Translations under genes and position numbers: made by a program
Shown: piece after piece, positions 35,416 through 43,689 of the stretch
How positions within the stretch are numbered: position 1 is the stretch's first letter
Layout: each line of letters begins with the position of its first letter
Notes under the pieces: model-generated
What the model was told of the DNA's origin: nothing
Databases searched by the model: none
Seen by the model: only the letters and a program-made list of their open reading frames with translations
Assembly (NCBI RefSeq): GCF_003387575.1
Contig: NZ_QUAB01000046.1
Location: 248,001 to 312,000, forward strand
From: Microbacterium bovistercoris
Lineage (GTDB): Bacteria > Actinomycetota > Actinomycetes > Actinomycetales > Microbacteriaceae
DNA length: 64,000 nucleotides
Direction of reading: 5' to 3'

Positions 35416-36243
35416 ATGCCCGACCTCTCCGCACAGTTCGCCGGTGTCCAGTGGTGGCAGCTGGTAGCCGCCGTGATCATCGTCATCCTCGGATGGATCG
35501 CCGCCCATTTCGTGCACAAGGGCATGGCCGCCCTGCTGAACCGGGTGCCGAACATGCCGGAGGGATACGTGCAGCCGGTCGCCCGCGGCGCCGAGTACCT
35601 CACGATCGCGTTCGGCATCGGTCTGGCGCTCGCGATCCTCGGCGCGAACATCCAGCCGGTGCTCGCGGTGGTCATCCTCGTCGGCGTCGTCATCGTGCTG
35701 GTGCTGCGCGGCACGGCCGACAACTTCGCCTCGAGCGTCATGATCCAGTCGCGACGCACCGTCGAGGTCGGCGACATCGTGCAGGTGGACACCCCGGACG
35801 GCGCCATGACCGGCACGGTCACCGAGCTCAACGCCCGCGCGATCATCCTGGTGACCGCGGACGGTGCGACCGTGCACGTGCCCAACTCCAAGCTGCTCTC
35901 CGACTCGGTCGTCAACCTCTCCTCGCACGGGAAGGGCCGCAGTCAGGTGCAGGTGCGGATGGAGCGGCGCGACGACGACACCGTCGAGGCGCTGCTCGCG
36001 AGGCTCACCGGTGTCGCCGGCACGGCGTCCCCGTCGGTCTCGGACCCCGCGGCCATCGTCCAGGCGGTCTCGCCCGAGCGCGTGATCGCGACGGTGCGGT
36101 TCTGGCATCCGCCGGCCGACGGCGTCTCGACCACGTCGGACGTCGTCCGCGCTCTCGCGGACGCGTTCCACGCGGAGAAGCGGGCGGCGACAGTGACCAG
36201 CGCAGCTGCGCTGCCGCCGCTCACGCCGCCCGACTCGGTCTGA
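35416..36243 (+). CDS. MscS-like mechanosensitive channel family protein
   Basis: A 275-residue protein with three N-terminal helices (about 10-32, 55-75, 78-100), the third containing LRGTADNFASSVMIQSRR, followed by the MscS beta domain (TVEVGDIVQVDTPDGAMTGTVTELNARAI and VHVPNSKL). This is a short MscS of the kind that relieves osmotic pressure or conducts small solutes. ATG 35416 is preceded by AAAGGTGG; the in-frame extension to 35365 runs through the hairpin. Last gene of the cluster. Confidence 0.88.
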   Translation: MPDLSAQFAGVQWWQLVAAVIIVILGWIAAHFVHKGMAALLNRVPNMPEGYVQPVARGAEYLTIAFGIGLALAILGANIQPVLAVVILVGVVIVLVLRGTADNFASSVMIQSRRTVEVGDIVQVDTPDGAMTGTVTELNARAIILVTADGATVHVPNSKLLSDSVVNLSSHGKGRSQVQVRMERRDDDTVEALLARLTGVAGTASPSVSDPAAIVQAVSPERVIATVRFWHPPADGVSTTSDVVRALADAFHAEKRAATVTSAAALPPLTPPDSV

Positions 36244-36265
36244 CTCCGCCGGCCGCGACGGCGAG

Positions 36266-36385
36266 TCAGGCGCTCTTCGGCTCCTCGTGCTCGTCCGGCG
36301 CCGGGATCTCGCCCGGGCGATACCTGGGCAGGCAGGATGCCGGGATCGCGGCGAGCAGGCTGATGCCGGCGAGGATGCGTGCCCG
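36266..36385 (-). pseudogene. C-terminal fragment of a membrane transporter
   Basis: About 38 codons (RILAGISLLAAIPASCLPRY...) ending at a stop at 36266. They look like the last helix and cytoplasmic tail of a major-facilitator transporter. The frame joins the glutaminase fragment at about 36376-36385 with a frame change, so a deletion appears to have removed the rest of both genes. Confidence 0.5.
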
Positions 36386-36675
36386 ATCGCCGTGCACGCC
36401 AGTGCGAAGACGAAGGCCTTCGAGATCGGCTGGATGGTGAACGCGACGTCGACGTCGCCCACTTCGTGCACGGTGCCGGTGGCCCCGACCAGGCTCAGAC
36501 CGAACCACTCCGGATTCGCTCTGGCCAGCGCCGGGATGTAGTCGGCGACGGTGCTCTCGTCATGCCCGGCGTACCGATCATGCGCAGTGCGCAGGAGCTC
36601 GTCGACCGGACCGGCAGCGGGCATGTCACCCGTCGATGTGCGCTGCGCGACATCGAGAACGTCGGCTTCGAACAT
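36376..36675 (-). pseudogene. glsA: Truncated glutaminase (N-terminal third)
   Basis: About 98 codons from ATG 36675 (GGGAGAA site upstream) match the start of glutaminase A: VADYIPALARANPEWFGLSL, then VHEVGDVDVAFTIQPISKAF, followed by CTAIGH where the similarity ends. Complete enzymes have about 300 residues or more. The block normally reading QSISK, with the catalytic Ser and Lys, reads QPISK here, so even this part would be inactive. The break leads directly into transporter sequence. Confidence 0.75.
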
Positions 36676-37343
36676 GGTTCTCCCTCGGTCTCCTGCTCCC
36701 CTGTGCCCTCCCGGACGCCTTCGTTGTTCCGCGTCCCTCGCGTCCGCCCGCCCACGGCGCGTTCGAAGAGGTGAACCCAGGCGAGGATCGCGCCGAAGGC
36801 GACGATCTCGAACACCGTCAGCGTGATCCAGCCCGCGATCAGCAGCCCCATGCCGACGAGGATCGCGGGCGCCGCGATCAGGGTCGCGATCCGCAGCATC
36901 CGAGACACCTGCCACAGCCCGACGCGATGCACGATCAGGAGGATCGCGAACGAGAGCACGACGCCGTTGGTCGCGCGATCGTGCGCGAGCGGATCCACCG
37001 ACAGCGGGAACAGCCCGATGCCGCTCAGGCTGGCGCCGAGGCCGGCCACCGCCAGCGACAGCAGCGCGGGGATCCGGCCCGCGAGAGTCGCCGAAGCGGT
37101 CAGGACGGCGCGCAGCGGAACCGCCGAGGCCGCGATGACCATGCCGCTGACGATGAGCCCGCCGTTGAAGAAGCCGCTGGAGAGATCCCCCGTCATGCCG
37201 AGACGGCTGAAGTACAGCCGCCACCATCCGTGATCGGGGGTGCCCGCCGCGGACAATGCGATCGACAGGCAGAGCAGGGCCGCCGCGCAGAGCACCCACG
37301 TCGGCCGCGGCGCGCGCAGCAGCGGCCGCCGGGTCGTCGTCAT
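36495..37343 (-). CDS. DUF998-type membrane protein with aberrant C-terminus
   Basis: A membrane protein with about six helices (WVLCAAALLCLSIALSA, IPALLSLAVAGLGASLSGIGLFPL, VLSFAILLIVHRVG, ITLTVFEIVAFGAILAW) and GWWRLYFSRLG in the first loop, as in DUF998 proteins. After residue about 213 (LFERAVGGRT) the frame runs without a stop through an acidic tail and about 180 bases into the glutaminase fragment, out of frame with it. The normal stop seems to have been lost, perhaps by an indel near 36690-36750. The start at ATG 37343 is uncertain; GTG 37355 is an alternative. Confidence 0.6.
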   Translation of the reverse strand: MTTTRRPLLRAPRPTWVLCAAALLCLSIALSAAGTPDHGWWRLYFSRLGMTGDLSSGFFNGGLIVSGMVIAASAVPLRAVLTASATLAGRIPALLSLAVAGLGASLSGIGLFPLSVDPLAHDRATNGVVLSFAILLIVHRVGLWQVSRMLRIATLIAAPAILVGMGLLIAGWITLTVFEIVAFGAILAWVHLFERAVGGRTRGTRNNEGVREGTGEQETEGEPCSKPTFSMSRSAHRRVTCPLPVRSTSSCALRMIGTPGMTRAPSPTTSRRWPERIRSGSV

Positions 37344-37473
37344 CACGAGGATCACAGCGGTGGTTCGGATTCGTCGTCCGGGTGGTGCGACGCGGAACAG
37401 CGCATGACCCTATGATCACCTGATCTCGCTGAACGGACAACGCTCGGGAATCCGGGCGACATACGGTGGCGGC

Positions 37474-37548
37474 TCAGAGGTCCTCCGGGGAGATGTCCCC
37501 CTGGCCGTCCTCGCCGAGCTCGGCGTGCATCGAACCGCTGTCCTCCAT
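37474..37548 (-). CDS. Candidate small acidic protein
   Basis: A 24-codon frame (MEDSGSMHAELGEDGQGDIS..., ends SPEDL) with a good ribosome site AGAGGAG 6 bases before ATG 37548. Too short to be sure. The acidic, glycine-containing composition and the well-placed site are the only support. Confidence 0.35.
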   Translation of the reverse strand: MEDSGSMHAELGEDGQGDISPEDL

Positions 37549-37709
37549 GGTGTGCTCCTCTCTTCGCACACCACTCTGCGGCCGCTCCACCCCGCGGGCG
37601 AGGGGGTTGATGCGCGCCTGTACCGGCGCTCGCCTCGTCTGCCGATCATCGGAGGCGGCGGTCGCCGGCACCGCGGCGGCGCCACCCGAATCTGCTCACG
37701 GCCGGCAGC

Positions 37710-38452
37710 TCAGGCGGCATCCGGCTGCTGTGCCCACAGGTCCGGCCCGAAAACCTCGTAGTGGATGCGCTCACTCGGGATTCCGCGCGACAGCAGGGTC
37801 GCGCGCGACGCACGCATGAAGGGCAGCGGGCCGCACATGAAGACTGTGGCGTCGTCCGGTACGTCGACGTCGGCGAGGTCCATGTAGCCGGGCAGTGCCG
37901 GATACAGCGTGGGGGCGAGCTCGGCATCCGTCTCGTACCAGTTCTGCGCCCGCGCGTCGTCCATGGCGAGCACCTGACGGCGCAGCGAGGCGTACAGCGC
38001 GTGCGTGTCGTGCGCGCGGTCGGCGTGGAACAGGCGCACGGTGCGCCGCGGCCGGCGCCGGGACAGATCCTCGAAGATGGCGGCGACCGGGGTGATCCCG
38101 ATGCCGGCCGAGACGAGCACGAGCGGCCGCTCGGTGTCGTCGAGCACGACGTCGCCGGAGGCTGCGAGACGTCGAGCACGGTGCCCGGCTGCGCGTTCTC
38201 GAACAGCCAGCTGGAGACCTGTCCGTCCGGGGCGCCGTCCACCCCGCGGACACGCTTGATCGTGACGCGCAGCGCATCGCCGCGCGGTCCGGACGAGATC
38301 GTGTACTGCCGGGGCTGCCGCGATCCGTCTGGCAGGTCGACGGCGATCGCGACGTACTGACCGGTGCGGTGCGACGGCGTCTCGCCCTCGATCGGCGCGA
38401 GCACGAGTGAGAACGCCTCCTCGGCCTCCTCGAGCCGTTCGTCACCGCGCAC
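37710..38452 (-). pseudogene. Frameshifted flavohemoprotein-type FAD/NAD reductase
   Basis: Two frames together make the reductase half of a flavohemoglobin. 38452 to about 38165 encodes the FAD-binding barrel (GQYVAIAVDLPDGSRQPRQYTISSGP in order, then FENAQPGTVLDVSQP). After a shift, about 38165-37710 encodes GDVVLDDTERPLVLVSAGIGITP, then MCGPLPFM and the C-terminal HYEVFGPDLW. One missing base in CAGCC-TCCGGCGAC (about 38158-38175) would account for it. No globin domain precedes it. Either the gene is dead or this is an assembly error. Confidence 0.72.
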
Positions 38453-38642
38453 CGCTGCCGGCTCGTGCTGTCGGACTCCTGACGACGTTCAGTGCGGTGT
38501 GCGCGGTCGCCAGTACTCCGGCGGCCCGGCGCTCGGGCGACGCGGTCGGTAGGTCCTCCAGGCCGTGAGGTAGCGGCAACCGCCGTACCCGACGGCGATG
38601 CCGGTAGGCCCCACCGTCGGAGGACGGGGCGGGAAGGGGCTT

Positions 38643-39257
38643 TCAGACGTCGACAACGGTTCCGTTGCGCGGGAGCCCGCCCTGCAGGGTGATCGGGACG
38701 GCTTCGGCACGGGCGACGTCGGCGGTGCTGATCGCCTGCACGTGCAGGTGCGGCTCGGTGCTGTTGCCGGAGTTGCCGCAGCGCGCGAGCGGCACCCCGG
38801 CGCGCACGATGTCACCGGCGCGGACGTCGATGCTCCCCCGCTGCAGGTGGCACAGTGCGACGACGACGCCTCCGGTCTCGAGCAGGACGTGGTTGCCGGC
38901 GAGTGCGACCCACCCTTCGGCGATGCGGCGGCGCTGGGCGAGGGCGTAGCCGACAGACGGGAACCCTCGGTGCGCGCGGTGGTCGGGCTCGTCGTCGTGC
39001 ACGGCGATCACCCTTCCACCGGCCGGGGCGAGGATCGGGCGCCCGAATCCCGGGAAGTGCTCCGGCGGCTCCGGGCGGAGCAGGGATGCGGTGGTGAATC
39101 GGGCAGTGCGCCCCGCGGCGTCCACCGGCACGAAGTCGATCGCGTACGACGTCGCGAACAGCGTCGTGCCATGGCTGGGCACACGATCGGCGGGGCTGTT
39201 CTGCACCAGCCAGCGGCCGATGAACGGGTAGGCGAGGTCGACGCTGCGTTCGGTCAC
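38643..39257 (-). CDS. M23 family metallopeptidase-like protein
   Basis: A 204-residue LytM/M23-type protein. The likely zinc ligands are H29 and D40 (HGTTLFATSYAID) and the HLH of GNSTEPHLHVQ; the central GGRVIAVHDDEP and VPLARCGNSGN blocks fit the fold. No signal peptide is visible, unusual for a cell-wall enzyme, but it overlaps and is coupled to a gene for a membrane protein. The GTG start at 39257 shares bases with the upstream stop (GTGA). It cleaves peptidoglycan cross-links if active. Confidence 0.78.
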   Translation of the reverse strand: MTERSVDLAYPFIGRWLVQNSPADRVPSHGTTLFATSYAIDFVPVDAAGRTARFTTASLLRPEPPEHFPGFGRPILAPAGGRVIAVHDDEPDHRAHRGFPSVGYALAQRRRIAEGWVALAGNHVLLETGGVVVALCHLQRGSIDVRAGDIVRAGVPLARCGNSGNSTEPHLHVQAISTADVARAEAVPITLQGGLPRNGTVVDV

Positions 39258-39646
39258 GCCGTGCGCGCGGTCGGGAGGGTGCGCAGCGCGAGCGCCTGGC
39301 TGGCGGCGAAGATCGCGATGTCGATCGCCACGGCGAACACGGCGACGACGGCGAGGAGCGTTCCCGCGGCAATCGCGCAGAGCGCGACGAGGAGCGCGGC
39401 GAGCATGTTCACGCCCATCACGGTGCGCAGCGCGGTGCAGATGCGCAGCCGCGCCAGCATCCAGAGCACGAGGCCCGCCCACAGCACGACCGCGACTCCG
39501 GCGGCGACGATGAGCGGCTGCGGAATCGCGACGACCAGCGCGATCGATGACGCGCTCAGCGCAACGGCGCCGCCGAGCAGCGCGCAGTAGATCGCGTCGA
39601 GGCGGAGACTCCAGGTGCCGAGCGCACGTCCGTCGATCCGCTTCAT
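39254..39646 (-). CDS. Four-helix membrane protein of unknown function
   Basis: A 130-residue protein with four predicted membrane helices (about 19-41, 44-66, 75-97, 98-118) and a short basic N-terminus MKRIDGRALGTWSLRLDAIY. No family recognised. It is translationally coupled to the M23 gene and may hold that enzyme near the membrane. Confidence 0.7.
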   Translation of the reverse strand: MKRIDGRALGTWSLRLDAIYCALLGGAVALSASSIALVVAIPQPLIVAAGVAVVLWAGLVLWMLARLRICTALRTVMGVNMLAALLVALCAIAAGTLLAVVAVFAVAIDIAIFAASQALALRTLPTARTA

Positions 39647-39714
39647 ACCCGCCAGTATGTCAGCGGCGCCCCGGCGCCGACAGAGCGGATGCCTGGGAGC
39701 GTAGGCTCGCGGCC

Positions 39715-40557
39715 ATGGCCGAGTTCACGACGATCGCGAGCGATCTGTACGCCCTCGCTCCGGCTGAGTTCATCGCCGCGCGCAATGCGCGCGCCTCCGA
39801 TGAGACGGATGCTGCGCTGGCGAAGCGGATCCGCGCGCTCCCGAAGCCCTCAGTCGCCGCGTGGGTGGTGAACGTGTTCGCGCACGAGCGGGCGGACCGG
39901 CTCGCGCAGGTGCTGCTGCTCGCGGAGGAGCTGCGCGAGGCGCAGGACGAGCTCGATGCCGCGGCACTCGCGAAGCTGGGACGCGATCGGCGCGCCCTGA
40001 CCGGCCAGCTCGCCCAGGAGGCCGTGGGGCTGGCCTCCGATCGCGGTGAGCGGGTCACGGCGTCGACGGCGGAGGCCGTGCAGCGGACGATCTCGGCGGC
40101 GTTCTTCGATCCGGATGCCGCCGCGGCGGTGGCATCCGGTCGGCTGGTGCGCGATCTGTCCAGCGATCCCGTCGATCTGGAGGTGGTCGTCGGTGGTGGC
40201 GCGCCGGCGCCCGCCGCCGTCAAGGAGGTGCCCGCCGACGAGGTGCGCGCCCGGCGCGAGCGCAAGGAGGCCGAGAAGGCGGTACGCGAGGCCGAGAAGG
40301 AGCGGGATCGGGCGGAGAAGGAGTTGTCGCGGGCGGCGGCTTCGCGGGCTGAGGCTGAGGAGCGGGTGGAGCGACTCGAGGCGAGGGGCGAGGAGCTGGC
40401 CAAGGAGCTCGAGCGGGTGCACGCGGAAGCGGAGAGAGCACGGGCATCCGCCGAGGCGTCGGCTGATCGGCAGAGAGCTGCCGGCGATCGATACACCGAA
40501 ACGGAGAAGGCGCTTGAGCAGGCCCGCCGCGGAGCGACCGAGAAGGCAGAGCGATAG
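39715..40557 (+). CDS. Coiled-coil protein of unknown function
   Basis: A 280-residue soluble protein. Residues 1-110 contain a conserved-looking head (FIAARNARASDET, KRIRALPKPSVAAWVVNVFAHE). Residues about 175-280 are a highly charged Ala/Glu/Arg coiled coil. Proteins with this KPSVAAWVVN head occur widely in actinobacteria without assigned function. ATG 39715 lies 7 bases after TAGGCT (39702-39707). Confidence 0.75.
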   Translation: MAEFTTIASDLYALAPAEFIAARNARASDETDAALAKRIRALPKPSVAAWVVNVFAHERADRLAQVLLLAEELREAQDELDAAALAKLGRDRRALTGQLAQEAVGLASDRGERVTASTAEAVQRTISAAFFDPDAAAAVASGRLVRDLSSDPVDLEVVVGGGAPAPAAVKEVPADEVRARRERKEAEKAVREAEKERDRAEKELSRAAASRAEAEERVERLEARGEELAKELERVHAEAERARASAEASADRQRAAGDRYTETEKALEQARRGATEKAER

Positions 40558-40571
40558 CCCGGCAGCGGCCA

Positions 40572-41354
40572 TCACGTCGCGGAGGGCGAATCGTTGCGAG
40601 TGCTCAGTCGTGACGGGGGCATGCCGAACTCCCGAGCGAACGCGACGGAGAACGCTGCGGGCGATGAATAGCCGAGATCGGTCGCCACCTGGGACACGGA
40701 ACGATGGCGCAGCATCGGGATGGCGGCGAGCAGCAGCGCGCGAACGCGCCACGCCGCTGGACTCATTCTCACCTCAGCGCTGAAGTGCCGGGTCAGTGTG
40801 CGCTCGCTCATGCCGACGGTCCGTGCCCAGGCCGCGTTGCTCACCGACGCATCGGGAGCGGCCAGGAAGGACCGGCACAGGGCGGCGAAGGGTGCCCGGA
40901 CCGGGAGCGGCACGTGCAACGGCGTCTCCGGCAGCGCCGCGAGCTCATGCAGGATCAGCGCGACGAGCACTCCCTCCCGACCTGCGGCCGAGTACTCCCC
41001 CTCTATGTCGGAGGCGGCGAGCAGCAGCTCACGCAGCATCGGCCCCACATCCACCACCCGGCAGGACGCCGGCCACCACGGCACCGCCGCCGGCTCGATG
41101 TAGAGACTCGAGGTCTGCACGTCGAGCATGCGCACCTGGTGTCGCGTCCGCGGCGGGATCAGCACGCCACGCTCGCCAGGAACCGTCCACGCGCCGTCAT
41201 CAGTTTCCACCAGCATCGTCCCGGTGGCTGCGTACAGGAACTGCGCCCGTCGATGCTCATGCCAGCGCAGAAGATACCCAGGCGGGTAGTCGGTGGCGAT
41301 GGGCAGCACAGGCACACGCAACCCATCCATCGCCTCCAGCGGCACGTTTCGCAC
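40572..41354 (-). CDS. AraC family regulator with cupin sensor
   Basis: A 260-residue regulator with an N-terminal cupin (HEHRRAQFLYAATGTMLVE, VPGERGVLIPPRTRHQV) and a C-terminal double helix-turn-helix (SNAAWARTVGMSERTLTRHF and VSQVATDLGYSSPAAFSVAFAREFG). GTG 41354 follows TAGCAT (41361-41366, reverse strand) by 6 bases. It is divergent from a TauE/SafE exporter, a common regulator/exporter pairing. The inverted repeat GGAACA (41355-41360) / TGTTCC (41414-41419) in the spacer is a possible binding site. Confidence 0.88.
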   Translation of the reverse strand: MRNVPLEAMDGLRVPVLPIATDYPPGYLLRWHEHRRAQFLYAATGTMLVETDDGAWTVPGERGVLIPPRTRHQVRMLDVQTSSLYIEPAAVPWWPASCRVVDVGPMLRELLLAASDIEGEYSAAGREGVLVALILHELAALPETPLHVPLPVRAPFAALCRSFLAAPDASVSNAAWARTVGMSERTLTRHFSAEVRMSPAAWRVRALLLAAIPMLRHRSVSQVATDLGYSSPAAFSVAFAREFGMPPSRLSTRNDSPSAT

Positions 41355-41441
41355 GGAACAATGCTATTGGCTGGAACTCGCACTGATGTGCCCATTATTC
41401 GAATGCAGGACAGTGTTCCCACCGCTGTACTGAGTTGAGTG

Positions 41442-42230
41442 ATGTTCCTCCTCGTCCTCATCGGCATTCTCACCGGGGTCACCACGGTGCTGTTCGGATT
41501 CGGCGGCGGGTTCGTAACCGTGCCGGTGATCGTCTGGGTCGTGGTCCCGAACGGCGGGGACGACGCCGGCCGAGTCGCGGTGGCCACTTCGGCGGTGGTG
41601 ATGGTCGTGAACGCCGCGATCGCCACGTCCGCCGCCCGTCGCGACGTCCTCGCCCTGCTGCGCGGACGCGGCCGGCTCTTCGCGCTCCTCGCGGGCGGTG
41701 GAGCGATGGGGGCGGTGATCACGCTCGGCCTGCCCTCAGAGGTCGCTTCCTGGGGATTCGTGGTCTACCTGGCTGCCACGATCGTGGATGTGCTCGTGCG
41801 GCCGGGCTTCCTGCGGCCCTCACGGGCAACTCTCGGCTCGAGGCCGCCGATCCCGGACCTGCTGGGTGCCCCCATCGGCGCCATCGCCGCGCTTCTCGGC
41901 GTCGGGGGCAGCGTCATGACCGTTCCCCTGCTGCGGCGCTCAGGACTTCCGATGGGCGTCGCCGCCACACTGGCCAACCCGCTGACGCTCGCCATCAGCA
42001 TCCCTGCAACCGTCGTCTTCCTCACCGCCAACGGCCACACTTCATCCGGCGGCGTGCTGATGATCGGCGTCGTGGATGCGGGCGCCGCCGGACTTCTGCT
42101 GCTGGGCGCTGTGCCGGCCATCGTGCTGCTGCGTCGCTGGCCGCCACGCATCCCTGATCGCGTCCATGCTTGGGCCTACCTGGCTCTGCTCCTCGCCGCG
42201 GCGCTCGCGATGGTCGCGCGGATCGCTTGA
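41442..42230 (+). CDS. TauE/SafE family sulfite/organosulfonate exporter
   Basis: A 262-residue protein with about eight helices and the duplicated TauE motif, GVTTVLFGFGGGFVTVPVI in the first half and IAALLGVGGSVMTVPLL in the second. The family moves sulfur-containing anions out of the cell. An adjacent GTG at 41439 is an alternative start. Expression is probably controlled by the divergent AraC gene. A 12-base palindrome (GGAGGATCCTCC, 42234-42245) just after the stop may be a weak terminator. Confidence 0.85.
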   Translation: MFLLVLIGILTGVTTVLFGFGGGFVTVPVIVWVVVPNGGDDAGRVAVATSAVVMVVNAAIATSAARRDVLALLRGRGRLFALLAGGGAMGAVITLGLPSEVASWGFVVYLAATIVDVLVRPGFLRPSRATLGSRPPIPDLLGAPIGAIAALLGVGGSVMTVPLLRRSGLPMGVAATLANPLTLAISIPATVVFLTANGHTSSGGVLMIGVVDAGAAGLLLLGAVPAIVLLRRWPPRIPDRVHAWAYLALLLAAALAMVARIA

Positions 42231-42568
42231 GCGGGAGGATCCTCCGCAGGCAGCTGTCTCGATCGATTGACAACGATCGCGGTAGACCGAGCCTAGCCAT
42301 CGAACTGCCGGTGGCGTGTCCGGGGGATCGAACCTGCGGTCGCGGCGCCAAGGAACTGATGCCGACGAGCGACCTCAAAGCCATGTTTGAACGACAGCTT
42401 CAGGATGGCGGCGCCGATCCGGCGACCATCAGCAGGAAACGCCATCGTCTCGGCATGACGCATGCCGATGGAGACGACGAACCCGTCGCGCGGGTTGCGC
42501 AGCGCCTGCTCGGCTCAGGGTCGACCAGGTGGGCGAGCGCGTCCTCTCACTGCGGCTTCGGAGCTCAG
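42231..42568. other. 338-bp spacer with a possible gene remnant
   Basis: Between the TauE stop and the desaturase stop. It holds a consensus -35 hexamer TTGACA near 42267 and a reading frame from ATG 42360 with AAGGA just before it (MPTSDLKAMFERQLQDGGAD...), whose protein-like start fades after about 35 codons and then runs antisense to the desaturase. Probably a truncated gene; nothing recognisable otherwise. Confidence 0.3.
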
Positions 42569-43666
42569 TCAGTTCGTGGTGAGGTGTGCGCGTTGTTCGA
42601 TGAGCGGGCAGGTGAAGACGTCCCGTTCTCCGAGTCCGACGCGGTTGATGTATCTGATGACGATTGCGTAGGAGGCGAACAGTCCGGTCTCGGTGTACGG
42701 CACGTCGTGGGCATGGCAGTAGTCCGCGATGATCGGCGCCGCGCGGCGCAGGTGCGGGCGGGGCATCGAGGGGAACAAATGATGCTCGATCTGGTAGTTC
42801 AGCCCGCCCATGGCGATGTCGAGGAACCGGGCGCCTCGGATGTTCCTGCTCATCATCACCTGCCGCCGCAGGAAGTCCAGCTTCATCTCACGTGGTACGA
42901 CGGGCATTCCTTTGTGGTTGGGCGCGAAGGACACGCCCATGTAGAACCCGAACAGCCCCAGCTGCACCGCCAGGAAGACGAAGGCGATTCCCGGCGAGAG
43001 CACGATGAACACCAGCACCAGGTAGCCGCCCATCCTCAGCGCGAGGAACGTGATCTCCACCCAGCGCCGCTCCAGGCGTCCGCGGGCGAAGACACGGCGC
43101 ACGCTCGACGCGTGAAGCGAGATCCCTTCGAAGAACAGGATCGGGAAGAACAGCAGCCCCTGATGCGCACGCAGCCATGTGATCGCCGGGTTGTGCTGAC
43201 GGGCCGCGGTCTCAGCAGTGACGGCGATGACGGGCAGCTCGATGTCGGGATCGGATCCGAGCTTGTTGGGATTGGCATGGTGCCTTGTGTGCTTGTGCTG
43301 CCACCATCCGTAGCTCATGCCGACCAGCAAGTCACCGAGGACCAGGCTGATCCAATCGTTCCAGCGGCCGGACACGAAGATCTGTCGATGCGCGGCGTCG
43401 TGGCCGAGGAACGCGATCTGTGTGAAGACGATGGCGAGGACCGCGGCGGTGAAGAGCTGCCACCAGGTGTCCCCGATCCACACGAAGGCGCCGAGGCAGA
43501 TGGCGAGCACGAGTGGTGCGCCGACGAGTTTCGACCAGTAGTAGCCGTAGCGCCGGCGCAGCAGCCCGCGGGCGCGGATCTGCTGGGCCAGCTCGGTGAA
43601 CGTGCTCGATCCGCGCGTCCCGCTTTCGCGGGGTCGCGTGCGGATCGTCGGACGGATGCCGTCCAT
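42569..43666 (-). CDS. Membrane fatty acid desaturase
   Basis: A 365-residue acyl-lipid or acyl-CoA desaturase with the three histidine boxes that bind the di-iron centre: GHDAAH (H89, H93), HKHTRHH (H124-H130) and QIEHH (292-296). Four membrane helices lie between them. This is the DesA3-like/delta-5 or delta-6-like branch. ATG 43666 has a GGAGAGAAG site; the 19 codons upstream are Arg-rich and not family-like. It follows an unknown gene by 23 bases, so the two form an operon. Likely role: membrane fluidity. Confidence 0.88.
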   Translation of the reverse strand: MDGIRPTIRTRPRESGTRGSSTFTELAQQIRARGLLRRRYGYYWSKLVGAPLVLAICLGAFVWIGDTWWQLFTAAVLAIVFTQIAFLGHDAAHRQIFVSGRWNDWISLVLGDLLVGMSYGWWQHKHTRHHANPNKLGSDPDIELPVIAVTAETAARQHNPAITWLRAHQGLLFFPILFFEGISLHASSVRRVFARGRLERRWVEITFLALRMGGYLVLVFIVLSPGIAFVFLAVQLGLFGFYMGVSFAPNHKGMPVVPREMKLDFLRRQVMMSRNIRGARFLDIAMGGLNYQIEHHLFPSMPRPHLRRAAPIIADYCHAHDVPYTETGLFASYAIVIRYINRVGLGERDVFTCPLIEQRAHLTTN

Positions 43667-43689
43667 GATGGCTTCTCTCCGGCGTCGTC

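Noticed and set aside
38489..38642. Possible coding stretches upstream of the broken reductase
   Set aside because: Two frames look protein-like for about 30 codons, but neither has a start, a globin motif or any recognisable family.
42318..42340. tRNA T-arm-like sequence (reverse strand GGTTCGATCCCCC)
   Set aside because: The flanking bases do not form a T stem, and no other tRNA arms are found, so it is not a tRNA or a convincing attachment site.
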